Shown here: piece after piece, positions 8,732 through 16,724 of the stretch
How positions within the stretch are numbered: position 1 is the first letter of the stretch
Layout of the letters: each line of letters opens with the position of its first letter
Assembly (NCBI GenBank): GCA_030041295.1
Contig: JASHOD010000100.1
Span: 1-55,180, forward strand
Reading direction: 5' to 3'
DNA from: Nitrososphaerales archaeon
GTDB taxonomy: Archaea; Thermoproteota; Nitrososphaeria; Nitrososphaerales; CADDZS01
DNA length: 55,180 nt
Translations under genes and position numbers: made by a program
The notes under the pieces: generated by a model
Seen by the model: only the letters and a program-made list of their open reading frames with translations
Databases searched by the model: none
Told to the model about the DNA's origin: nothing

Positions 8732-9700
8732 TCAGGTTTGAGCTGTAATCACATGCATACCGGCGAGAGCACTTGCCCTAGTTATTTCTCTATCCAGCTG
8801 GTTGCTAAACGTCTCGTAGAGTTGAATATTCTCTAAGAGCAGATCAATGCGAACACTCGATACTCCTCGTTGCTCCCTTAACATTGAATAAATCGTATCA
8901 AGTTTTGTGAGTGACGGCACGTGAAGCTGAAAGAAGAAGTAATCTTTCCCCGCTTTTCCTGTGATTAGGTAGTCGGAAAGAAGTTCGGAAATGATAGCGA
9001 ACAGCGTGTTCGCGTAATCCACCGCTGAATGAAGGACAAGCACATGAACTATGATCGAGCCTTCGACCAAGCTCCAGTTTACCCTTGGAACGATGGAGAT
9101 TGCTTTGGATTGCGCGATCTTCTTCATTCTTCGCTTCACAGTCTTCGTCGAAACTCCAAGCTCATGAGCTACGGCAGTATAGGGCTTCATCGGCTGATGC
9201 TCGAACGCCTTGAGCATCATCAGATCTCTAAGAGTGAGTTGGCGATTATCAACGCACCTTGGATACTCAATGTCCTTGCGCAAGACGTTTTCCGAATTCG
9301 CGATTCTAGAGATTAGTTGAATCTGTTTCTTGAGCTCGAACTCATCGGTATAACATATTACAATTTTCAGATTGTTCCCATAGTAATTACAGATCGATAT
9401 TATGCCGGGCATCAGTCTGATCTTGCTAATCACTTCCTGCTTTGACGACGGTGGCAATAGGTCTATCCAAAGATGACAGTGATTCATCTGGAGAAAGTTA
9501 GGATTTATCTTGAACCACCAGTCCCTGAGCAAACCAACGTCATGGAGCCTTTGGAATCTCTTTCTTACGGTTGCTTCGTCCAAGTTTAATACGGAAGCTA
9601 TCTTTCCAAAAGAAAATCTTAGACCTCCAGATATGTCAAAATTGACCCCATCGCGCGCTATCTCGCTGCATATTTGAAAGTCGAGGTTATCAAAGCTCAA
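8732..9700 (-). CDS. Lrp/AsnC-like transcriptional regulator with two winged-helix domains
   Basis: A 322-aa DNA-binding protein with duplicated architecture. A first winged HTH (about residues 5-65, 'GKIASVLNLDEATVRKRFQRL') is followed by a small alpha/beta ligand domain, then a second HTH (about residues 155-205, 'YTAVAHELGVSTKTVKRRMKKI') and a second C-terminal alpha/beta domain. Single-domain Lrp proteins are about 150 aa, so this is a fused or duplicated form, known from several archaea. The start is TTG directly after an in-frame stop. It is transcribed in the same direction as the adjacent 4,5-dihydroxyphthalate-decarboxylase-like gene and could control the divergent aromatic promoter at 10849-10961; that is inferred from position only. 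Confidence 0.85.
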   Translation of the reverse strand: MSFDNLDFQICSEIARDGVNFDISGGLRFSFGKIASVLNLDEATVRKRFQRLHDVGLLRDWWFKINPNFLQMNHCHLWIDLLPPSSKQEVISKIRLMPGIISICNYYGNNLKIVICYTDEFELKKQIQLISRIANSENVLRKDIEYPRCVDNRQLTLRDLMMLKAFEHQPMKPYTAVAHELGVSTKTVKRRMKKIAQSKAISIVPRVNWSLVEGSIIVHVLVLHSAVDYANTLFAIISELLSDYLITGKAGKDYFFFQLHVPSLTKLDTIYSMLREQRGVSSVRIDLLLENIQLYETFSNQLDREITRASALAGMHVITAQT

Positions 9701-9843
9701 TTAGTTCGAGCTCCTTTGGCAAAAAGATATTCTATGAAAGAAATCAAATGGATTATTTCCGCGACTAGGAAGTCTGTAGGGTTCCTATTATACTATCTGC
9801 CGGAAATCGAAGCGGATGATGATTTTTGCCATCTGTCTCTCCG

Positions 9844-10848
9844 CTATATCTTGAAAGTTTCCTGTGTCTCCGGAGCAAAGATATCCTCTGGTCTTAGCAC
9901 GTGTTTTGCTATGCCCTGCTCGAACGAGTAACGCAGAAATGTTGCAAGAGTCTTCTCATTATTTTCTAGTCCATAAGGCCAGTAGTCATAACCCATCAAT
10001 TGTCTCGTTTCCGCGATGTGAGCGCCAAGCCAAGGATCCATGTAAGCTAGGGCAAATGTTTGAGAAAGTTCTTCGTAGGCGATTCTCTGGGCTTCTACGA
10101 ACCCCTTGTACAGGGATCTAGCGAGCCATTTGTTTCTTTCATAGAGCTCCCTCCTCATGACAATGACGTGCATGATCGGAAAAATTCGAGTCTTCTTGAA
10201 ATATCGCTTTTCCTCTTCTTCGTAATCTTTGAACAGGCGAACTACTTTGCTCCCGACACGGTGATCAGCAAGATTAGATGGAGCTCTGGGGGAGTACAGC
10301 GCATCGATTTCACCAGCCTCCACCATCGAAGAAAGAGTTTGATTTTTTCGAATTCTGTTTATGCGAATATTTCTTGGGAGTCGAAGCTTCAACTTTTCTT
10401 TGCGTCCTGCCGCTTCCAATCCTCCTGTGAAGTACGATGGCGAATCTATCGGAACATGATATTCCTCAGACATTATCCCCCTGATCCACACGCAGGCCGT
10501 CAGTTGGTATTCAGGAAGGCCGACCTTCTTTCCTACGAGGTCTTCGGGTTTCGAAATCCTTCCTTGTCTATTGATGAAAATGGACGAATGTCGGAACGAT
10601 CTTGACGGGAAGACTGGTATTGCAATGAAAGGAGGAGGGTTGCTGCCCTCCGAAAGTGTAAGGACATATGTTGACAACGACATCTCGGCAACATCAAACT
10701 CCTTGAACCCGGTCATCCGGAAGAAGGTTTCCTCCGCGCTTGTCGGAATGTAATTGATGTCCAACCCTTCGGGCCTAACTCGCCCGTCTAGGAGAGGGCG
10801 ACAACGATCATAGTTCCAGCAAGCCAAAGAAATGTGCAGTCTGCTCAT
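9844..10848 (-). CDS. 4,5-dihydroxyphthalate decarboxylase-like protein (periplasmic-binding-protein fold)
   Basis: A 334-aa protein of the family annotated as 4,5-dihydroxyphthalate decarboxylase (Pht5-like), which has a type-2 periplasmic-binding fold related to the NMT1/THI5 group. Recognisable features are the start 'MSRLHISLACWNYDR', 'DGRVRPEGLDINY', 'AEETFFRM' and 'EFDVAEMSLSTY'. No signal peptide is seen, so it is probably cytoplasmic and enzymatic rather than a transporter subunit. I prefer the ATG at 10848 over the longest open start (TTG at 10854) because homologues start there and a TATA-like element lies about 29 bases upstream. It is divergent from the LigB-type dioxygenase. Known homologues make protocatechuate from 4,5-dihydroxyphthalate, but many family members have unknown substrates. 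Confidence 0.82.
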   Translation of the reverse strand: MSRLHISLACWNYDRCRPLLDGRVRPEGLDINYIPTSAEETFFRMTGFKEFDVAEMSLSTYVLTLSEGSNPPPFIAIPVFPSRSFRHSSIFINRQGRISKPEDLVGKKVGLPEYQLTACVWIRGIMSEEYHVPIDSPSYFTGGLEAAGRKEKLKLRLPRNIRINRIRKNQTLSSMVEAGEIDALYSPRAPSNLADHRVGSKVVRLFKDYEEEEKRYFKKTRIFPIMHVIVMRRELYERNKWLARSLYKGFVEAQRIAYEELSQTFALAYMDPWLGAHIAETRQLMGYDYWPYGLENNEKTLATFLRYSFEQGIAKHVLRPEDIFAPETQETFKI

Positions 10849-10876
10849 ATCCAAGAAATATCTGGGACAAAGGATT

Positions 10877-10932
10877 GTATATTATACCTTGCATCCGAAA
10901 AAGACAGACACCACAAGAAGACTAAAAATATG
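10877..10932. promoter_or_regulatory. Divergent leaderless promoters between the decarboxylase-like gene and ligB
   Basis: Two TATA-like boxes sit back to back in the 113-bp space. GTATATTATACCT at 10877-10889, read on the minus strand, is about 29 bases from the ATG at 10848. CTAAAAATATG at 10922-10932, read on the plus strand, is about 30 bases from the TTG at 10962. Both distances fit archaeal leaderless transcripts. No Shine-Dalgarno sequence is seen before either start. Shared control of the two genes is likely but inferred. Confidence 0.55.
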
Positions 10933-10961
10933 ACAGTTTCTGTTCAAGTGATGGTCTAAAA

Positions 10962-11873
10962 TTGGGAAAAATTGTACTAGCAATAGGTGTTCCCCATGCT
11001 CCTCAACTTGTAAGTGACCCTGAAACATGGCCCGAGATCTACGAACTTGTCTGCTGCGCAAGTAGGATTGGAAGGAAATCGGAGCTAGAGATGGAGACTC
11101 TCGCAGACAACAAAGCTCAGCTCCAAGCCGCCAAGACTGCGTTTGGTCTTATGGAGAAGGAGCTTTCAGAAGCAAGACCTGACGCGGTCATTTGCTTAAC
11201 GGATGACCACTTCGACAACTTCTTTCTAGATGATTACCCTGCCTTTTCGTTGTACCTGGGCGACAGGGTAGACGGCTCTACGATATGGATGCCGGATAAA
11301 AGGTTCGAGTTTCCGTGCAATGCGCGGCTCGCAAAATTGATACTTGAAAAAAGCGTCGAAGCTGGTTTTGACCTTTCGTTTTCGGAAGAGATTCATCTGG
11401 AATACGGCCACCTAATTCCACTTAACTATCTGTTACCGCGAAGAGATCTTCCTATCCTTCCTATTTACACAAATGCGTATGCGAGTCCCAATCCGACCCC
11501 CGCAAGGTGCTACAAACTGGGGAGTTTCCTTAGAGAGGTAATCCAAAAACACACGGATCCTGAGTTTCGCGTAGCCATCATCGCTTCTGGCGGTATGTCC
11601 CACTTCCCTGGAGAACACTTGGGAGGAGAAATAAACGTCAAGTTTGACTCGCAAATGATGGAATGGTTCAAATCTGGTTATAGTGATAGGTTTTCAGAGC
11701 TAACTTCAAAGGAAATAGATCAAGCTGGAAACGCAGAGATGCGAAACTGGATTGTCCTGCTCGGTGCTATAGGAAGCCACAAGCCCACTTATGCAAGCTA
11801 TACAGTAAGCTGGAGGGCTATCATCGGTTTGGGTTTCGTTATGTGGAAAGCAAACGAGCCTGAGGGCCTGTGA
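10962..11873 (+). CDS. ligB: Class III extradiol ring-cleavage dioxygenase, LigB-type catalytic subunit
   Basis: A 303-aa non-heme Fe(II) dioxygenase of the LigB superfamily, which cleaves catecholic acids such as protocatechuate or gallate beside the hydroxyl groups. The active-site pattern is complete: His12 (GVPHAP) and His83 (TDDHFDNF) with Glu259 (GNAEMRNW) as iron ligands, and His214 (GGMSHFPG) as the catalytic base. The length matches the beta subunit of protocatechuate 4,5-dioxygenase. The only usable start is TTG; the reading frame is open upstream to 10926 without ATG or GTG. Two small LigA-like genes follow at 19 and 11 bp, so this is one operon. The exact aromatic substrate is not readable. 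Confidence 0.88.
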   Translation: MGKIVLAIGVPHAPQLVSDPETWPEIYELVCCASRIGRKSELEMETLADNKAQLQAAKTAFGLMEKELSEARPDAVICLTDDHFDNFFLDDYPAFSLYLGDRVDGSTIWMPDKRFEFPCNARLAKLILEKSVEAGFDLSFSEEIHLEYGHLIPLNYLLPRRDLPILPIYTNAYASPNPTPARCYKLGSFLREVIQKHTDPEFRVAIIASGGMSHFPGEHLGGEINVKFDSQMMEWFKSGYSDRFSELTSKEIDQAGNAEMRNWIVLLGAIGSHKPTYASYTVSWRAIIGLGFVMWKANEPEGL

Positions 11874-11892
11874 GAAGAGGGGCGCTAATGGA

Positions 11893-12129
11893 ATGACGAG
11901 CTATTCGGTGAACAAGATACTTTTCAGAATAAAGAAAGATCGGAACTTTCGAAAACTCTTTCTTGAGAATTTTCAAGATGCGGTAAAGGATTTCCCGCTT
12001 TCTTCCGAGGAGAAGGGCGCGCTAGAATCGCGCGATTATGATAAATTGCTAGAACTAGGCGCTAAAGCAATGTTGTTGCTCCCATTTGCGGGGATAACGA
12101 GAAAGAAGCGATCTTTCGCGGCAGGTTGA
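11893..12129 (+). CDS. LigA-like small subunit of an extradiol dioxygenase (copy 1)
   Basis: A 78-aa all-helical protein resembling the LigA subunit domain of protocatechuate 4,5-dioxygenase, which caps the LigB active site. Family features are 'VNKILFRIKKDRNFRKLFLENF' then 'FPLSSEEKGALESRDYDKLLELGAKAMLLLP' in two segments: a basic-aromatic helix, then the 'L-S-x-E-E-K-x-A-L-x-x-R-D-Y' turn. It starts with ATG 19 bp after the ligB stop. The basic C-terminal tail (KKRS) is absent in copy 2. Assignment rests on pattern plus neighbourhood; each alone would be weaker because the domain is short. Confidence 0.8.
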   Translation: MTSYSVNKILFRIKKDRNFRKLFLENFQDAVKDFPLSSEEKGALESRDYDKLLELGAKAMLLLPFAGITRKKRSFAAG

Positions 12130-12140
12130 CCGTAGTCTAA

Positions 12141-12359
12141 ATGATCAAGGGCTATCAGCTTGATAAGCTTCTGTATGCCGTCAAAAAAGATGAGAACTTA
12201 CGAGAGAGATTTCTACGCGACTTCGACGCCGCATGCCTTGACTTCCATCTGTCGGACGAAGAGAAAAGCGCTCTAAAGAGTCGGGATTATGCAGCGCTGT
12301 GCGAGTTGGGAGCTAAAGACGAACTGATACTCTTCCTAGCGAGATTATCAAAAAAGTAG
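12141..12359 (+). CDS. LigA-like small subunit of an extradiol dioxygenase (copy 2)
   Basis: A 72-aa paralogue of the preceding LigA-like protein. It keeps the same spine: 'YQLDKLLYAVKKDENLRERFLRDF' and then 'LSDEEKSALKSRDYAALCELGAK'. The two copies are clearly diverged, so this is not a recent duplication. It begins with ATG 11 bp after copy 1 and ends the operon; the following gene has its own TATA-like element. Two different small subunits could give a mixed oligomer or two alternative lids for LigB (inference). Confidence 0.8.
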   Translation: MIKGYQLDKLLYAVKKDENLRERFLRDFDAACLDFHLSDEEKSALKSRDYAALCELGAKDELILFLARLSKK

Positions 12360-12450
12360 TACAATTTCAAGCATGTCCAACGTTATTATTTAGGATCACG
12401 TCTTTGGACATTTTTCTGAAACTATTTCCCGACGCAAATTCTAACTGATT

Positions 12451-12463
12451 ATAATACTTATAT
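12451..12463 (+). promoter_or_regulatory. TATA-like element of binding protein gene 1
   Basis: ATAATACTTATAT lies 37 bases before the ATG at 12501. The CTTATAT core recurs at a similar distance upstream of the paralogous binding-protein gene at 32743 (minus strand, 32776-32782), although the flanking bases differ, which supports its being functional. Confidence 0.5.
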
Positions 12464-12500
12464 CACTGCCTCCAAGTGTCACTACGAAGTAAAGAACAGA

Positions 12501-14678
12501 ATGAACCTCTTCAAAAGCAGGCTCGGAATTTCTCGCGTCGGTACTATAGTCATAGTCGTAGTAATCATAGTAATTATCGCCGCTGGCGGAGCGTATGCCG
12601 CAATTAGTTTGATGTCGCATACGACAACGAGCACCACATCGACACCAACAACGTCGACTACTAGTACGAACACATCAACAAGCCTCACAAGCTCATCATC
12701 TTCTTCTTCTGCAACCACCCCGTCCACGCTAACGTGGGAGACCACAAACACGATAACGTACCTAGACCCTGCAGTGGACTTTGATGTGTATGGGGCGCAA
12801 ATTATCGAAAATGTGTATGAAAATCTGTTGTGGTATAATGGGTCAAGTTCAACACAGCTTATTCCTTGGCTCGCTTCAAATTATAGTGTCTCGAGTAACG
12901 AGGCCAACTGGAATTTCACATTACGCAGCGGTATCACGTTCGCCGACGGCGAACCACTTAACGCGACTGCGGTTTATTTTTCATATTATAGAGCACTCTT
13001 AATGGATGGAAGTACCCCTAGCACTCACGGAACCGAAGGTACATCTTCTCTTCAGCAGTTTCTTAACACCAGTCTCAGTAGTGATCTATGCGGCTGTTCG
13101 CAGACGTACAACGCCAACTACGTAAAGGAGGTACTAGCACAAAACTTTGTGCATGTAACTGGTCCGATGACATTTACTTTTAATCTGTTAAATCCTACGT
13201 CGGAGTTTTCTTACATACTTGCGGGGGCCAATACTGTCCAGATTGTTGCTCCGACGTATGTAATGCAGCACGATCTAGCCTTGTGGAACCAGTCAAGTAC
13301 CGGCTACACGCTACCGTATCCCAATCTTTATGGCAATCTTTCGACGATGATCCAACAATATTTCTTGGATGAAGTAGCTACATGCAACTCCGGAATTACT
13401 CCAAATGGTTGTGGGACGACTTATCTTGATGGATCTTACCAAGGGTCACTTGCGGGTACCGGTCCCTATACTATCCAGAGCGTAGCTTCCGACTCCAGCC
13501 TGATTGTACTCAAAGCAAATCCAACCTACTGGGGCGGACCATACCAGTACAGTGGAGGCAGCAAGATCACCCCCACATTCACAACTGTAGATTTGAAGAA
13601 CGTTCCACAGCTTTCTACCAGAGAGATAGACCTCAAAAGCGCGGCACAATCAGGACAAGCAATGATCGCGGATGTTCCCAATACGAATCTTTACGATGTC
13701 GCGAATAGGACCGCTTGGCTAAATAACAATCAACTTGTCTCTTCGATTCCCGGCATTAGTCTGTATGGTCCTTATACATCATTGGCATATCAGGCATACG
13801 CATTTGACAGTAATGTCACAAATCCACAGACTGGGACATACTATTCCTTCCAGCCATTTGCGGATGTTAGGATGAGGCTGGCATTTGCTGATTCGGTCAA
13901 CCTGACTTCTCTGCTTGAGACTGCCGCCAATGGCTTGGATGTAGCTGCCAATGGCCCGATACCGCCTGGCACGGCTCCTGCCGGTTCCTACAATTCTTCC
14001 ATCACCCCGCTATACAGTTACAACCTGACTGCTGTACAGGATCTGTTACTCTCCGCCATGGAGCACCCAATAACTCACTTCACTTTCGTAAATGGTACCG
14101 TTGCTCCGCCAGGTGTATTTGATAACACCTTCGGGTGCACAACGTTAAACAACAACGGAGTGTGTAGTAGCCCAGTACCCCAGACCATAACGTTGGTATA
14201 TCCAGATGGTGATGACGTCGAAGAAGCCATTTACGATCAAATGGCGGACGCCGTGAATAATGCCAGCGGAACGTATAACATGGGTCTGACGGTTACGGTG
14301 GAGCCTCTCCCCATAGGCAGCATCTTTCCTTACGTCGTATCGGACGAACTTTACTTGAACCTGCTCGGATTCAGCCCAACTGACAGTTATGCGCTAGACT
14401 ATTTGCAAGTGTTGTCTCCAGGGATGGCGATTCCTCCTACAGGATGGAATGTTACAGCTTTTGGAACATTGTATCAGCAGGCAGTAACGGCGGCCGCCAG
14501 CGGAAATAACACCGGTCTCGCGAAGGTAACAAATCTCATGGTCGAATTGTCGAATCAGAATGTCTACTACATTTACGCCTACTTTTTCGAATACTTCTTC
14601 GCCACAACCTCCAACATTTCAGGTGTAACCTACAACATTCCACTAACTAGCATATACTATTTCGCTGACCTGACCTAG
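12501..14678 (+). CDS. Peptide ABC transporter solute-binding protein (SBP family 5), copy 1
   Basis: A 725-aa extracellular binding protein for oligopeptides, anchored by one N-terminal membrane helix (about residues 15-37). A Thr/Ser-rich linker (about residues 40-75) typical of archaeal surface lipoprotein-like binders follows, then the SBP_bac_5 domain. Family motifs are 'WNFTLRSGITFADGEPLNATAVYFS', in two overlapping pieces, and 'GTGPYTIQS'. The gene is preceded by AAAGAACAG and a TATA element. Three stretches are base-for-base identical to the inverted copy at 30560-32743 (12491-12640, 13248-13321, 13452-13615). A hydrolase gene follows 12 bp downstream. Peptide specificity is inferred from class and context. 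Confidence 0.93.
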   Translation: MNLFKSRLGISRVGTIVIVVVIIVIIAAGGAYAAISLMSHTTTSTTSTPTTSTTSTNTSTSLTSSSSSSSATTPSTLTWETTNTITYLDPAVDFDVYGAQIIENVYENLLWYNGSSSTQLIPWLASNYSVSSNEANWNFTLRSGITFADGEPLNATAVYFSYYRALLMDGSTPSTHGTEGTSSLQQFLNTSLSSDLCGCSQTYNANYVKEVLAQNFVHVTGPMTFTFNLLNPTSEFSYILAGANTVQIVAPTYVMQHDLALWNQSSTGYTLPYPNLYGNLSTMIQQYFLDEVATCNSGITPNGCGTTYLDGSYQGSLAGTGPYTIQSVASDSSLIVLKANPTYWGGPYQYSGGSKITPTFTTVDLKNVPQLSTREIDLKSAAQSGQAMIADVPNTNLYDVANRTAWLNNNQLVSSIPGISLYGPYTSLAYQAYAFDSNVTNPQTGTYYSFQPFADVRMRLAFADSVNLTSLLETAANGLDVAANGPIPPGTAPAGSYNSSITPLYSYNLTAVQDLLLSAMEHPITHFTFVNGTVAPPGVFDNTFGCTTLNNNGVCSSPVPQTITLVYPDGDDVEEAIYDQMADAVNNASGTYNMGLTVTVEPLPIGSIFPYVVSDELYLNLLGFSPTDSYALDYLQVLSPGMAIPPTGWNVTAFGTLYQQAVTAAASGNNTGLAKVTNLMVELSNQNVYYIYAYFFEYFFATTSNISGVTYNIPLTSIYYFADLT

Positions 14679-14690
14679 GCTACAACCTAG

Positions 14691-15650
14691 GTGCGGGGGG
14701 GGATAATTTCCAAATTGAAAAAAAGCAAAACGATAGATTTGGTTGTAGAGACGAAGCACTATTCGGACGGCTACGTGAAAGTTCTGGATCATGTCTTGTT
14801 TTTCAAGTCATGGGGAGAGCTCGGAGATAAGGGAACGGTTCTTTGCTTACACGGTGGACCTGGGACTTCAAGTGATCCCAGTTCCAACATGGCTAAACTG
14901 ACGGAACACGGTTACAAGGTCGTTGCTTACGATCAGCTGGGATGCGGCAGGTCAGAACGGCCTCAGGGTAGATCTCTCTACAATGTTGATCGCTTCGCGG
15001 AAGAAGTTGAGGGGATTCGGCAAGCCCTAAACCTAGGTAAAATCCATCTCTTCGGTGGTAGTTGGGGCGGAATGTTGAATGTCGCTTACGCGGTCAAGTA
15101 CTCAAAGAATCTCAAAAGTCTCATCATTTCGAGCGGCTCTAGCAGTACCCCTCTGGATATGGCCGAGTTGAAGAGAATGCGCGCCGCCCTCCCCAAAGGA
15201 GTTCGGAAGACTCTCGAGAAATATGAGCAGACCGGTGATACGAAGAATCCTGAGTATCTGAAAGCCAGAAAGTTTTGGATGAAGAAGCACTTCTACAGAC
15301 TGGAACCATGGCCTATGGAGCTTAATTTGCTATTTGCTCATGGGCCATCCACTAACCCGAACAATATTGCCCGTGATGTGATGTGGGGTGATCATCCTTT
15401 CGTTCCAACAGGAAACTTGTTGTACTGGGATGTGACTGACAAACTTGGAAACATAACAGTGCCTACGCTGATAATGTGCGGAGAGTACGACTACGTTTCT
15501 CCAGAATGTTCGAAGTTATTACACAAGAACATAAAAGGCTCCAAGCTCGTGATCTTCGAAAACTGCGGGCACGCCTTGCAGCGACAAGAGCCAGAGAAAT
15601 ATATTAGGACGATCGCGGATTTCCTTGATGGCGTGAATCAAAAGAGTTAA
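14691..15650 (+). CDS. Prolyl iminopeptidase-like alpha/beta hydrolase (S33), copy 1
   Basis: A serine hydrolase of the proline-iminopeptidase group that probably removes N-terminal residues from short peptides. The oxyanion motif HGGPG lies near residue 55, the nucleophile is Ser124 in GGSWGG, the acid is in 'CGEYDYVSPE' and the base in 'NCGHALQR'. The longest frame starts at GTG 14691 and gives 319 aa. A G-rich run at 14694-14700 is well placed as a ribosome site for the TTG at 14715, and that start aligns with the ATG of copy 2, so the true protein may be 311 aa. It lies 12 bp behind binding protein 1, suggesting that uptake and hydrolysis are coupled. Confidence 0.9.
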   Translation: MRGGIISKLKKSKTIDLVVETKHYSDGYVKVLDHVLFFKSWGELGDKGTVLCLHGGPGTSSDPSSNMAKLTEHGYKVVAYDQLGCGRSERPQGRSLYNVDRFAEEVEGIRQALNLGKIHLFGGSWGGMLNVAYAVKYSKNLKSLIISSGSSSTPLDMAELKRMRAALPKGVRKTLEKYEQTGDTKNPEYLKARKFWMKKHFYRLEPWPMELNLLFAHGPSTNPNNIARDVMWGDHPFVPTGNLLYWDVTDKLGNITVPTLIMCGEYDYVSPECSKLLHKNIKGSKLVIFENCGHALQRQEPEKYIRTIADFLDGVNQKS

Positions 15651-15766
15651 GCGCTGAGAAGAGTTCCGAAGCGTCCTTGTTTACACAAGAATATGCTACT
15701 ATATTCTAATGTTAGTCATAACAAAAGCACTATACACCAAAAAACAGAGGAAGTAAAGACTAGGAA

Positions 15767-16696
15767 ATGAAAGACGGAGACATTTCGGAAGTTGTCAAGA
15801 TCAGGGGGTACTCGGACGGTTACGTGCAAGTCTTGGGTCACATATTATTCTTCAAGACCTGGGGTGAAGAGGGTAAGAAGGGAACTGTTCTCTGCCTACA
15901 CGGAGGTCCCGGTGGATCTTGCGACGCCGGTTCCAATATGGCTAAACTCACAGAATACGGATACAAGGTAGTTATGTACGATCAACTCGGCGGCGGGAAG
16001 TCAGAGAAGCCGCAGGACAAATCCCTCTACAACGTCGACAAATTCGTCGAAGAGGTCGAAGGGGTAAGGAGGGCCCTAAACCTAGGTAAAATCCATCTCT
16101 TCGGTGGTAGTTGGGGCGGAATGTTGAATGTCGCTTACGCGGTCAAGTACTCAAAGAACCTTCATAGCCTTGTAATTTCAAGCGGAGCAAGTAGCACTAA
16201 AGTTGTCATTGACGAGATGGAGAAGATGCGCCAAGCACTCCCGAAAAAGATACGCGATACGCTGTCGAAATACGAGAAGGTAGGCGAATACAAGAATCCA
16301 GAATATCTGAAAGCCCTCAAGCTCGTGTACAAAAAACATTTTTACAGAAAAGAACCTTGGCCTCCAGAACTCGTCTTATTGATAAAAAGCGGTTCCTCGT
16401 TTTCGACTACACCAAGGTTAGTCTACAATCTCATGTGGGGGGAAAATGAAATCACGCCTACGGGAAACCTGAGATATTGGGATGTCACAGATAAACTCGG
16501 CAATATCGACGTTCCAACCTTGATAATATGCGGAGAATATGATTACGTTTCTCCTAGGAGCTCGGAACTACTTCATCAAAAAATCAAAGGTTCCAAGCTC
16601 GTCATACTGAAGAATTGTGGCCACGCACTGAGTCGTCAGGAGCCCGAAAAATACTTGGGCGCGATACAAAAGTTTCTTGATTCAGTTGCAAGTTAG
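15767..16696 (+). CDS. Prolyl iminopeptidase-like alpha/beta hydrolase (S33), copy 2
   Basis: A 309-aa tandem paralogue of the preceding gene. HGGPGG, Ser115 in GGSWGG, the Asp in 'CGEYDYVSPR' and the His in 'NCGHALSRQE' make a complete catalytic set. Most of the protein has diverged moderately from copy 1, but 86 bases around the nucleophile (16073-16158 against 15024-15109) are identical, including silent sites. It has its own 116-bp upstream space with an AT-rich element, so it may be transcribed separately. The start is ATG. Confidence 0.9.
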   Translation: MKDGDISEVVKIRGYSDGYVQVLGHILFFKTWGEEGKKGTVLCLHGGPGGSCDAGSNMAKLTEYGYKVVMYDQLGGGKSEKPQDKSLYNVDKFVEEVEGVRRALNLGKIHLFGGSWGGMLNVAYAVKYSKNLHSLVISSGASSTKVVIDEMEKMRQALPKKIRDTLSKYEKVGEYKNPEYLKALKLVYKKHFYRKEPWPPELVLLIKSGSSFSTTPRLVYNLMWGENEITPTGNLRYWDVTDKLGNIDVPTLIICGEYDYVSPRSSELLHQKIKGSKLVILKNCGHALSRQEPEKYLGAIQKFLDSVAS

Positions 16697-16724
16697 CATG
16701 TGAAGCGAGTCAATTCCTGTGCGA

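Noticed and set aside
12630..12720. Low-complexity repeat region
   Set aside because: Same linker type in binding protein 1; ordinary coding low complexity.
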